In this document: positions 8,608-17,573 of the stretch, one piece after another
How the letters are laid out: each line of letters starts with the position of its first letter
How positions within the stretch are numbered: the first letter of the stretch is position 1
Assembly: GCF_024171945.1 (NCBI RefSeq)
Contig: NZ_JAMTCR010000002.1
Location: forward strand, 248,001 to 312,000
Source: Actinokineospora globicatena
Lineage (GTDB): Bacteria > Actinomycetota > Actinomycetes > Mycobacteriales > Pseudonocardiaceae
Length of the DNA stretch: 64,000 bases
Direction of reading: 5' to 3'
Translations under genes and position numbers: made by a program
The notes under the pieces: generated by a model
The model's input: only the letters and a program-made list of their open reading frames with translations
Told to the model about the DNA's origin: nothing
Databases searched by the model: none

Positions 8608-9987
8608 GTGGAGTACGTCGAGCACATCATCGATCTCGTCGGCGACACGCCCCTGGTGAAGCTGAACTCGCTGGCCGACGGGCTCGCCCCGACCGTGCTG
8701 GCGAAGGTCGAGTACTTCAACCCGGGCGGCAGCGTCAAGGACCGGATCGCGCTGCGCATGGTCGAGGCGGCCGAGGCCTCCGGTGAGCTGCGCCCCGGCG
8801 GCACGATCGTCGAGCCCACATCGGGCAACACCGGCGTCGGCCTGGCCCTGGTCGCCCAGCGCAAGGGCTACAAGTGCGTGTTCGTCTGCCCGGACAAGGT
8901 CAGCGAGGACAAGCGCAACGTGCTCAAGGCCTACGGCGCCGAGGTCGTGGTCTGCCCGACCGCCGTCGCCCCGGAGCACCCGGACTCCTACTACAACGTG
9001 TCCGACCGGCTGGTCCGCGAGATCGACGGCGCGTGGAAGCCCAACCAGTACGCCAACCCGGAGAACCCGGAGAGCCACTACCGCTCCACCGGCCCGGAGC
9101 TGTGGCAGCAGACCGACGGCAAGATCACCCACTTCGTGGCGGGCGTCGGCACCGGCGGCACCATCTCCGGCACCGGCCGCTACCTCAAGGAGGTCTCCGG
9201 CGGGAAGGTCCAGGTCATCGGCGCCGACCCGGAGGGCTCCGTCTACTCGGGCGGCACCGGTCGGCCGTACCTGGTCGAGGGCGTCGGCGAGGACTTCTGG
9301 CCGGAGACCTACGACCGCTCGGTGGCCGACGAGATCATCGCGGTGTCGGACTCCGAGTCGTTCGAGGTCACCCGCAGGCTCGCCCGCGAGGAGGGCCTGC
9401 TGGTCGGCGGGTCGTGCGGGATGGCGGCCGCGGCGGCGCTGCGGCTGGCCAAGCGGCTGGGCCCGGACGACGTCGTGGTCGTGCTGCTGCCCGACGGCGG
9501 CCGCGGCTACCTGTCCAAGGTGTTCAACGACTCGTGGATGGCGCAGTACGGGTTCCTGCCGCCCGAGCACTCCGGTGCCACCGTCGGTGACGTGCTGCGG
9601 CGCAAGAGCGCCTCCGGCACCACCATCCCCGACTTCGTGCACGCCCACCCGACCGAGACGGTCGCCGACGCGGTGGCCATCCTGCGCGAGTTCGGCGTCA
9701 GCCAGATGCCGGTGGTCAACGCCGAGCCGCCGGTGATGGCCGCCGAGGTGGTCGGCGCGGTCAACGAGCGCGACCTGCTCGACGCGCTGTTCACCGGCAA
9801 GGCCGCGCTGGCCGACCGGCTCGACCGGCACATGTCCGGCCCGCTGCCCACCATCGGCGCCGGTGAGCAGGTGTCGGTGGCGATGAAGGCGCTGACCGAC
9901 GCCGACGGCGCGCTGGTGCTCGTGGACGGCAAGCCCGCGGGTGTGGTCACCAGGCAAGATCTCCTGGGCTTCCTGGCCGGGCGGTGA
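8608..9987 (+). CDS. cbs: Cystathionine beta-synthase
   Basis: PLP enzyme of 459 aa that condenses serine (or O-acetylserine) with homocysteine to cystathionine, the first step of reverse transsulfuration. The PLP lysine is Lys44 in GGSVKDR; TSGNTG and GTGGT bind the cofactor phosphate. The C-terminal third (about 335-459) is a pair of CBS domains. The GTG at 8608 is chosen because CGAAGGAG lies 7 nt upstream and MEYVEHIIDLVG is the usual start. With metB 2.6 kb downstream and a Pra-like gene between, the order matches Rv1077-Rv1079. Confidence 0.95.
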   Translation: MEYVEHIIDLVGDTPLVKLNSLADGLAPTVLAKVEYFNPGGSVKDRIALRMVEAAEASGELRPGGTIVEPTSGNTGVGLALVAQRKGYKCVFVCPDKVSEDKRNVLKAYGAEVVVCPTAVAPEHPDSYYNVSDRLVREIDGAWKPNQYANPENPESHYRSTGPELWQQTDGKITHFVAGVGTGGTISGTGRYLKEVSGGKVQVIGADPEGSVYSGGTGRPYLVEGVGEDFWPETYDRSVADEIIAVSDSESFEVTRRLAREEGLLVGGSCGMAAAAALRLAKRLGPDDVVVVLLPDGGRGYLSKVFNDSWMAQYGFLPPEHSGATVGDVLRRKSASGTTIPDFVHAHPTETVADAVAILREFGVSQMPVVNAEPPVMAAEVVGAVNERDLLDALFTGKAALADRLDRHMSGPLPTIGAGEQVSVAMKALTDADGALVLVDGKPAGVVTRQDLLGFLAGR

Positions 9988-10106
9988 CGCCCTATGGTCA
10001 CCCCGCATGCCGCGAACCGCGCACCGATATCGCGTCCGATAGCGTTACCCGCAGAGTTGTCTGTTTCGCCAACTGATAGTCCAGGTCAAAAGGGGTGGGA
10101 AACCCG

Positions 10107-11378
10107 ATGAGTGCTCCCCAACCGCCGAACCAGCCATGGCAGGGCGGTCAGCCCCAGCAGTGGCCTGGTCAACCCGGTCAGGACCAGCAGCCGTACGGCC
10201 AGCAGCCGGGCGGGTACCCCCCGCCGCAGCCGCACTACGCGCCACCGCCCGGTGACACCACCGGCGCCGACGGCGTCGAGCGGACGCAGGCCATCCGCCC
10301 GGGTCAGACCCCGCCCGGTGGCGAGGAGGAGGGCGTCGACCGCACCCAGGTCGTGCGCCCAGGTCAGGGTGACGCGACCCAGATGGTGCCGCCCGGCTCC
10401 GTCCCGCAGTCGCCGCCGTACGCCCCGCCGCCCAGCGCCGCCGACCAGGCGTCGCCCCCCGGTGGGTTCCACCAGCCCTACGGCCAGCAGCCGCCGCCCC
10501 AGCAGCAGTACGGCCAGCCCGGTGGGTTCGGCCAGCAGCAGGGTTACGGCCAGCAGCAGCCCGGCGGCTACCCCGGTCAGCCGGGTGGCTTCGCCCAGCA
10601 GCCCGGTCTCGGCGGCGCTCCCGGCGCGGGCGGTCAGGGCCAGAACACCGGCATGATCGCGCTGATCGTGCTCGGCGCCGTCGCGGTGCTCGGCCTGATC
10701 GCGCTGATCATGAGCATCTCGCTGATGTCCAACCTCTCCACCATCAGCGGCCTCTGCGGCGACGTGAGCGGGCTCGGCGGGCTGGCCTCGAGCTACTGCC
10801 CGAGCGGCTTCAACACGTTCCTGGCGTTCGTCCAGATCGCGGGCGCGGGCGTGGCGATCGCGGGCGCGGTCCTGCTGGCGCTGAAGAAGAACCTGAACAT
10901 CGCCCACCTGCTCGTCGTGGGCGGCGGTGGCGCCCTGGTGGTCGCCGCGATCATCAACGGCGCGACCTTCAGCTTCGTCGGCCAGATCATGACCCCGCTG
11001 GTGTTCGGCCTGCTCATCGCCGGTGCCGGTGCGCTGGCGTTCTTCCCGCAGACCAAGGACTACCTGCTCGGCAGCTCCCCGCTCAGCTCGCTCAGCGGCG
11101 GCGGTGGCCACGGTGGTCCTGGTGGTCCCGGCAGCTCGGGTGGCCCCGGCGGGTTCGGCCAGCAGCAGGGCTTCGGTCAGCCGCAGCAACAGCAGCAGTA
11201 CGGCCAGCCGGGTGGGTACGGCCAGCAGCAGCCCCCGCAGCAGCAGGGCTACGGCCAGCCCGGTGGGTACGGCCAGCAGCAGCAGCCGGGATACGGGCAG
11301 CAGCCCCCGCCGCCCCCGCCCGGTGGTGGTTTCGGCCAGCAGCCCCCCGGAGGGCAGCAGCCACCGCAGCAGTGGTGA
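10107..11378 (+). CDS. Pra-like proline/glutamine-rich membrane protein
   Basis: A 423-aa protein with a long disordered Pro/Gln/Gly N-terminus, about four hydrophobic helices in the middle (roughly residues 180-325), and a second Q/G/Y/P-rich tail made of repeated YGQPGGYGQQQ-like units. It lies between cbs and metB, as does the proline-rich antigen gene pra (Rv1078) of M. tuberculosis. Three ERTQAIRP / DRTQVVRP / DATQMVPP segments in the N-terminal tail look like Ser/Thr-kinase acceptor sites. The ATG at 10107 follows AGGGGTGGGA. Function is unknown; both tails are probably cytoplasmic. Confidence 0.85.
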   Translation: MSAPQPPNQPWQGGQPQQWPGQPGQDQQPYGQQPGGYPPPQPHYAPPPGDTTGADGVERTQAIRPGQTPPGGEEEGVDRTQVVRPGQGDATQMVPPGSVPQSPPYAPPPSAADQASPPGGFHQPYGQQPPPQQQYGQPGGFGQQQGYGQQQPGGYPGQPGGFAQQPGLGGAPGAGGQGQNTGMIALIVLGAVAVLGLIALIMSISLMSNLSTISGLCGDVSGLGGLASSYCPSGFNTFLAFVQIAGAGVAIAGAVLLALKKNLNIAHLLVVGGGGALVVAAIINGATFSFVGQIMTPLVFGLLIAGAGALAFFPQTKDYLLGSSPLSSLSGGGGHGGPGGPGSSGGPGGFGQQQGFGQPQQQQQYGQPGGYGQQQPPQQQGYGQPGGYGQQQQPGYGQQPPPPPPGGGFGQQPPGGQQPPQQW

Positions 11379-11390
11379 CGAACTGAGTTG

Positions 11391-11419
11391 ATAGGCCCCG
11401 GCAACCCGCCGGGGCCTAT
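11391..11419 (+). terminator. Terminator after the Pra-like gene
   Basis: A perfect 12-bp stem (11391-11402 with 11408-11419) with loop AACCC, 12 bp after the stop codon. There is no clear T-run after it, as is common in high-GC actinobacteria. Confidence 0.75.
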
Positions 11420-11460
11420 CCGCGTCTTTGGGGTCGATAACACAGACGCGAGGGGGAAAC

Positions 11461-11964
11461 ATGAACTACCAGGCTCAGGGCTACTACCCGCAATTCCAGC
11501 AGACGTCCCCGGGAAGCCCCGGAACATCGGTGCTCGCGGGCATCGGCGCGCTCGGCATCGCCGCCGGAATGGGCGGCGCCTCGGCGTACTTCCTCGCCGA
11601 AGTCCCCACCGCGCGCGACATCTTCGCCCTCCCCGCGGGCCTCCAGTCCCTGCTCATCGGCCGCATGGTGCTCGCCGCCCTGGCCTTGATCGGCGCCATC
11701 CTGCTGTTCACCCGCCGCCGAGCAGGCGTCCCCCTGGTCGCCCTGACCGCGGTGGCGAGCGTCGCGTCCCTGCCCCTGGAACCCCTGATCTCCGAATTGC
11801 TCCGCGGCATCGGAATCACCGTCAGCGGCTACTTCGAAGCACTCCTCGAGTTCAACGACACCTACACAATCCTGTTGGCCGTCGGCGCCGCAACCGGCCT
11901 GATCGCCTTCCTCTTCGCGATCCTCCCCGCCACCAGCCGCTGGCTCCGCACCCCGCGCTACTGA
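11461..11964 (+). CDS. Small polytopic membrane protein
   Basis: A 167-aa protein with a short Gln/Tyr/Pro-rich N-terminus (MNYQAQGYYPQFQQ) and four predicted hydrophobic helices (about 24-48, 68-86, 92-112 and 134-157). GAGGGGG lies 4 nt before the ATG. The N-terminal composition resembles the neighbouring Pra-like protein, so the two may act together or share ancestry for the tail. I do not recognise a named family. Confidence 0.75.
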   Translation: MNYQAQGYYPQFQQTSPGSPGTSVLAGIGALGIAAGMGGASAYFLAEVPTARDIFALPAGLQSLLIGRMVLAALALIGAILLFTRRRAGVPLVALTAVASVASLPLEPLISELLRGIGITVSGYFEALLEFNDTYTILLAVGAATGLIAFLFAILPATSRWLRTPRY

Positions 11965-12567
11965 CCCGCGTTGCTGGGCACCCAGGTGTCGCACACTCCG
12001 CCACCTGACCCGCCGTACCGGCGCCGCTTGCTCACCGGATCCGCGCCCACCAGCCAGCCTTCAACCGCGAACCCCACAACCGCACTCAAACGGGGCCAAC
12101 CCCAGCCAAACCCGTTGTCCCCCAACGAAAACACGCCCCACAACGCCAGCCTCGCGCGCGCGAAAAGCGAGTGCCCGGCCCGCACCCTCTCCGGGGGGCG
12201 TCCCTGGGCCAGTCTACCGACACCCCCCGACAGTCGATCTTGAAACAGGCCCCGCAGAGATCCACATGTGGATAACTTCTGTCACCCAGAAGCATGGATA
12301 TTGGGGGCGGGACAAGGGCAGATCCGCAGGTCACAGCACCAAGGGGTCAGCGTCGACGCCAAGAGCGACCAAGTCGCTCGGCGAGTGATCATCCGGCCGG
12401 CCAGAATGTCCACAGTGGACACAACACCCCACCAGGGGGCGCGACGGGCGGGTGGGTTCTACTACACCAACGCCCGTTCTGGGATCGCTCGATCAGTGAA
12501 ATATTCCTAATAGTGGGAACGGTCCCACATGGTGGTCGGATCGGCTGTTCCCCGTAACCTTGGGGAC
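11965..12567. other. 603-bp gene-free region upstream of metB
   Basis: No credible gene. It contains a core element at 12184-12219 that recurs at 18756-18793, a 14-bp palindrome ATCCACATGTGGAT (12260-12273) that includes the classical DnaA-box sequence on the minus strand (12267-12275), the 15-bp palindrome TGTCCACAGTGGACA (12407-12421), and the presumed metB promoter near 12495-12530. Confidence 0.7.
12513..12528 (+). promoter_or_regulatory. Inverted repeat upstream of metB (candidate operator)
   Basis: GTGGGA-ACGG-TCCCAC, a perfect 6-bp inverted repeat 40 bp before the metB start and just after an A/T-rich stretch (ATATTCCTAATAG, 12501-12513) that could hold the -10 element. The position suits a repressor site or a short leader hairpin. 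No known regulator is recognised. Confidence 0.4.
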
Positions 12568-13725
12568 ATGGCTGACGAGACGTCCCGTTGGGGTTTTGAG
12601 ACCAGGGCGATCCACGCTGGGCAGGAGCCCGATCCGCGCACCGGTGCGGTGATCGTGCCGATCTACGCGACCTCCACCTTCGTCCAGGACGGGGTTGGCG
12701 GGGTGCGGGACGGCGGGTACGAGTACTCGCGCAGCGCGAACCCGACCAGGACGGCGCTGGAGCAGGCGCTGGCCGCGCTGGAGGGGGGCAAGCACGGGTT
12801 GGCCTTCGCCTCCGGGTTGGCCGCCTCCGATGTCGCGCTGCGGTCGATGACCAGGCCGGGCGACCACGTCATCCTCGGCAACGACGCGTACGGCGGGACG
12901 TTCCGGCTGCTCGACAAGGTCCTCACCCAGTGGGGCGTCGAGTACACCTCAGTCGACCTGGCCGACCTGACCGCGACCCGGGCCGCGCTGCGCCCGACCA
13001 CCAAGGTCATCTGGTCGGAGACGCCGACCAACCCGCTGCTCGGGGTCGCCGACATCGCCGCGCTGGCCGCCGTCGCCGCCGAGGGTGGCGCGAAGCTGGT
13101 CATCGACAACACCTTCGCCACCCCGTACCTGCAGTCGCCGCTGGGTCTCGGCGCGGACGTGGTGCTGCACTCGACCACCAAGTACCTCGGCGGCCACTCC
13201 GATGTCGTCGGCGGCGCGCTGATCACCTCGGACGACGAGCTGCGCGACAAGTTCACCTTCCTGCGCAACGCCGCGGGCGCGGTGCCCAGCCCGTTCGACG
13301 CCTGGCTGGTGCTGCGCGGCGCGAAGACGCTGGCGCTGCGCATGGAGCGGCACAGCGACAACGCGGAGCGGATCGTCGAGGTGCTGCTCGGGCACCAGAA
13401 GGTCACCAAGGTCTACTACCCCGGTCTGCCGGAGCACCCCGGGCACGAGATCGCCGCCAAGCAGATGCGCCGCTTCGGCGGGATGGTGTCGTTCTCGGTC
13501 GCCGGTGGCGAGGAGGCCGCGCTCGCGATCGCCGCCAGGACCAAGCTGTTCCTGCTCGCGGAGTCGCTCGGCGGCATCGAGTCGCTGATCGAGCACCCCG
13601 GCAAGATGACGCACGCCAGCACCACCGGGTCGCCGCTGCAGATCGCGGGCGACATCCTGCGCCTGTCGGTCGGCATCGAGGACGGCACCGACCTGGTCAA
13701 CGACCTGCTCAAGGCCCTCGACTAG
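12568..13725 (+). CDS. metB: Cystathionine gamma-synthase / PLP transsulfuration enzyme
   Basis: Cys/Met-metabolism PLP enzyme of 385 aa. The pyridoxal lysine is Lys205 in HSTTKYLGGHSD. YEYSRSANPTR and ASGLAA near the N-terminus are the standard cofactor and substrate segments. The family covers cystathionine gamma-synthase and gamma-lyase; the linked cbs and the Rv1077-Rv1079-like order favour the MetB name, but with cbs upstream a gamma-lyase activity (completing reverse transsulfuration) is also possible. The ATG at 12568 follows a modest TTGGGGAC ribosome site. Confidence 0.92.
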   Translation: MADETSRWGFETRAIHAGQEPDPRTGAVIVPIYATSTFVQDGVGGVRDGGYEYSRSANPTRTALEQALAALEGGKHGLAFASGLAASDVALRSMTRPGDHVILGNDAYGGTFRLLDKVLTQWGVEYTSVDLADLTATRAALRPTTKVIWSETPTNPLLGVADIAALAAVAAEGGAKLVIDNTFATPYLQSPLGLGADVVLHSTTKYLGGHSDVVGGALITSDDELRDKFTFLRNAAGAVPSPFDAWLVLRGAKTLALRMERHSDNAERIVEVLLGHQKVTKVYYPGLPEHPGHEIAAKQMRRFGGMVSFSVAGGEEAALAIAARTKLFLLAESLGGIESLIEHPGKMTHASTTGSPLQIAGDILRLSVGIEDGTDLVNDLLKALD

Positions 13726-13749
13726 CACCGGCCGGACCCGCTCGAACGC

Positions 13750-13789
13750 CGAGAGGCCCGATCCCGCGAACCGGGGATCGGGCCTCTCG
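13750..13789 (+). terminator. metB terminator (bidirectional)
   Basis: A 16-bp perfect stem (13750-13765 with 13774-13789) and 8-nt loop, 24 bp after the metB stop and 11 bp beyond the 3' end of the convergent small exported protein gene. It can serve both. Confidence 0.88.
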
Positions 13790-13800
13790 CGTTGCCAAGA

Positions 13801-14052
13801 TCAGGGGCTGGTCTGGTGGAACCGCTCCACGGCGCTGCCCGGGTTGGTGCCCACCGTCGGCGTGCTCGGCGCCGCGGGCAGGTCGGCCGGGTCGACGCAG
13901 CCGCCGACGAGCTCGAGGCCCTGGCCGCGCTGCACGAACTCCCCCGCGCTGGCGCACCCGGCGTTGCTCACCGTGAAGACGGCCACCCCGGCGAGCACCA
14001 GTGCCGCTGCGGCGGCGCCAGCCAGCGGCATCGTCCTGCGTGAGGTGGCCAT
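13801..14052 (-). CDS. Small exported protein
   Basis: An 83-aa protein with a basic N-terminus and hydrophobic segment (about residues 9-31). The remaining 50 residues are extracytoplasmic and contain two cysteines (AGCASAGEF and GGCVDP) that could form a disulfide. The ATG at 14052 is preceded by GGGGAG. No lipobox is apparent and no family is recognised. It sits downstream of hppD but is separated from it by a strong hairpin. Confidence 0.65.
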   Translation of the reverse strand: MATSRRTMPLAGAAAAALVLAGVAVFTVSNAGCASAGEFVQRGQGLELVGGCVDPADLPAAPSTPTVGTNPGSAVERFHQTSP

Positions 14053-14127
14053 GGTTCTCCCCGAGTGGATATCGCCCTGGGGCGAGCGTACCCGCCCGTC
14101 CGCCACCGCACCTGAGCAGTAGCTGAG

Positions 14128-14164
14128 TGTGGCCCCCGCCCGGGATCCGGACGGGGGCCACACC
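14128..14164 (-). terminator. hppD terminator
   Basis: A 12-bp stem (14128-14139 with 14153-14164) enclosing a further CCGG/CCGG stem, 13 bp past the hppD stop on the minus strand. Confidence 0.82.
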
Positions 14165-14176
14165 ACGGGCTCTGGG

Positions 14177-15533
<1,357 letters not shown>

Positions 15534-16022
15534 ATGACCGAGGAGAGTCCGGGGATCGACGACCTGGACGCGCGGCTGCTGTTGCTGCTCACCGACGAGC
15601 CGCGACTGGGGGTGCTGGAGTGCTCGCGCAGGCTCGGCGTCGCGCGCGGCACGGTGCAGGCGCGGATGGACCGGCTCGACCGGCGGGGGGTGCTGACCGG
15701 CTTCCCGCCCGCCGTCGACCTCGCCGCGATGGGCTACGGCCTCACCGCGTTCGCCGTCTTGGAGATCGCCCAGGGCAAGCGCGGGGAAGTCGCCACCCGG
15801 CTGCACGCCATCCCCGAGGTGTGCGAGGTGCACGCCACCACCGGCGAGGGCGACCTGCTGGTGCGGATGGTCGCCCAGAACAACGCCGACCTGCAGCGGG
15901 TGATCGACCGGGTGGTCAACGTCGAGTGGGTGCGCCGCACATCGACCTCGATCGCGCTGTCCACGCCGATCCCGCCCCGGGTCCGGCCGCTGCTGGAACG
16001 CGCGGTCCGGCAGTCCGGCTGA
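15534..16022 (+). CDS. Lrp/AsnC family transcriptional regulator
   Basis: Regulator of 162 aa. The N-terminal winged helix-turn-helix (residues about 9-60; LECSRRLGVARGTVQARMDRL is the recognition unit) is followed by the RAM/ACT-like ligand domain with TGEGDLLVRM. AGGGAGGGG precedes the ATG. It is divergent from hppD, and Lrp-type regulators next to hppD commonly control tyrosine catabolism in response to the amino acid; that link is inferred from context. Confidence 0.9.
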   Translation: MTEESPGIDDLDARLLLLLTDEPRLGVLECSRRLGVARGTVQARMDRLDRRGVLTGFPPAVDLAAMGYGLTAFAVLEIAQGKRGEVATRLHAIPEVCEVHATTGEGDLLVRMVAQNNADLQRVIDRVVNVEWVRRTSTSIALSTPIPPRVRPLLERAVRQSG

Positions 16023-16098
16023 GTGGCGGACCCGGGGGCGCGCGTGCGCTCGGTCAGGCCGCGGGACGCCCTCGTCGACGTGTGCGTGGCGGTTCTCG

Positions 16099-17172
16099 CT
16101 AGTCGACCAGGGGTTCGTGCACGGTGCCGATGCGGTGCAGGGTGCGGTGCTCGGCGGAGGTGTTGCCCGCCAGGTCGTCGTCGATCCGGCGGCCGTCGCC
16201 GTGGTAGCGGCTGCTCTCCCTGGCGTGCCGGAGGTTGCCGGAGATCATGTGGCCGACCTCGACCAGGAACCGGGCGACGTCGTCGCGGTGGCGCAGCGGA
16301 CCGGTGGCGACCCGGTCGCGGGTGGCGATGAACCGCTCCTCGGTCGCCACGGCGCGGGCGGCGATGGCGTCGAGCGCCTCCTGCAGCGGCGCGCCTTGTC
16401 CTAAGAGGACCCACACGGCGTTGATCTTCTCGCCCTCCTCGATCTCCTTGGCGAAGGAGTAGAGGTCGTTGACCAGCACCCAGTGGTCGATGGCGAGGGT
16501 ACAAGCCTTGTGCACCAACGGGTCTTGGCTGGCCAGCCCGTCGAGGTCGATGCCGAGCGCCCACTCGGCGAGGGCCAGGATCCAGAACCCGTAGGCGTTC
16601 ACCCGGCGGCTGGAGCCGAGGTAGGCGTCCAGGTCGTCGAACTCCTCGACGGTGTTCTGGTTCGCGTTGTCGATCACCACGGTCTTGCCGACGTCGATGA
16701 GGCGTTGCCGCAGCGAGCCGCTGTCGGGCAGCAGCAGGGCGTGCACGTCGCTGAGCAGCCTGGCCAGCGGGGTCGCGCCGCCGGGGGCCGCCTCGACGGC
16801 CGCGCACAACTGCCGGGCGAGCAGGTCCCGCGCGGGTTGCTCGCGCAGCCACGGCGCGGAGAAGGCGTCGTCGAGCAGCGCGGCGGCGTTCATCCACAGC
16901 TGTTGCGCGAAGAACCGGTCCGGCCTGGTGTGCGGCATGCACAGGGCGCCCCAGCGGTGCAGGTCCTGGCGGAGGTACCGGTCGGTGATCGGACTGTCCT
17001 GTTCGGACTCGCCGAAGTAGTCGACCAGGTGCGGCCGCAGCCAGGCCAGCACCCGCGGCGCGGTGGCGGTGAACTCCGGGTGCAGCGCGAGCGGGGACCG
17101 GGTGGGCAGCGCGGGCAGCCGGTAGGTCATCCCGTAACGGAGTCCGGCGCCGGGATGGGAAGAATTTTTCAC
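16099..17172 (-). CDS. Class I terpene synthase
   Basis: Terpene cyclase of 357 aa, a normal bacterial length. The first metal motif is DDAFS (Asp101-Asp102), lacking the third Asp of DDxxD. The NSE triad is complete: Asn235, Ser239 and Glu243 in NDLYSFAKE. The pyrophosphate-sensing Arg lies 46 residues before it (Arg189 in SSRRVNAYG), and RY occurs near the C-terminus (SSRYHGDG). The GTG at 17172 follows GGAGGAG; a TACAAT -10 box is at 17198-17203. Codon 257 (16402-16404) is TTA. It faces a polyprenyl diphosphate synthase, a likely substrate supplier. Product unknown. Confidence 0.93.
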   Translation of the reverse strand: MKNSSHPGAGLRYGMTYRLPALPTRSPLALHPEFTATAPRVLAWLRPHLVDYFGESEQDSPITDRYLRQDLHRWGALCMPHTRPDRFFAQQLWMNAAALLDDAFSAPWLREQPARDLLARQLCAAVEAAPGGATPLARLLSDVHALLLPDSGSLRQRLIDVGKTVVIDNANQNTVEEFDDLDAYLGSSRRVNAYGFWILALAEWALGIDLDGLASQDPLVHKACTLAIDHWVLVNDLYSFAKEIEEGEKINAVWVLLGQGAPLQEALDAIAARAVATEERFIATRDRVATGPLRHRDDVARFLVEVGHMISGNLRHARESSRYHGDGRRIDDDLAGNTSAEHRTLHRIGTVHEPLVD

Positions 17173-17573
17173 ACCAACTCCTCCATTTTATTGTTCAATT
17201 GTAAACGCGGTGGATTGTTTCGCTCCATCCGGCTCATGCGGATGCCGCAGCGGTTCACCTGTGCGGACGCACGGTCGTCACGGTGTGCACGGCGTCGATG
17301 CTCCACACCGGTGATCTTGACCGGTACCCGCCGAACGGGTTCAACCGGGGCGTGGTCGTCGCTTCCTTAATCACGAACGGGTGACGGCCACATCACCCGA
17401 GTGTGAATGGCTTTCACCTGTGCGGCAGCGCTCCCGGCACCCAGTGCGGCCGGGCTTGCGCCATGCGGGGGAAGGTTCGGCCGGAGATCACCCGAAAAGA
17501 TCACCGTCGGTCGTGCAGGTGCACGGGATCATTCAAGGAGCGCCATCGGCCGTCGACGGAGGAAGCACCAGGC
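17173..17573. other. 401-bp divergent spacer between terpene genes
   Basis: No credible gene. The end near the terpene synthase is unusually A/T-rich (17180-17220) and contains TACAAT on the minus strand (17198-17203), about 25 bp before the GTG start. The rest precedes the polyprenyl synthase and may hold a long leader; nothing structured was recognised. Confidence 0.55.

Noticed and set aside
10480-10600. CAG/CCG-rich repeats as a CRISPR-like array
   Set aside because: They encode the Gln/Pro/Gly-rich tails of the Pra-like protein in frame and have no spacer structure.
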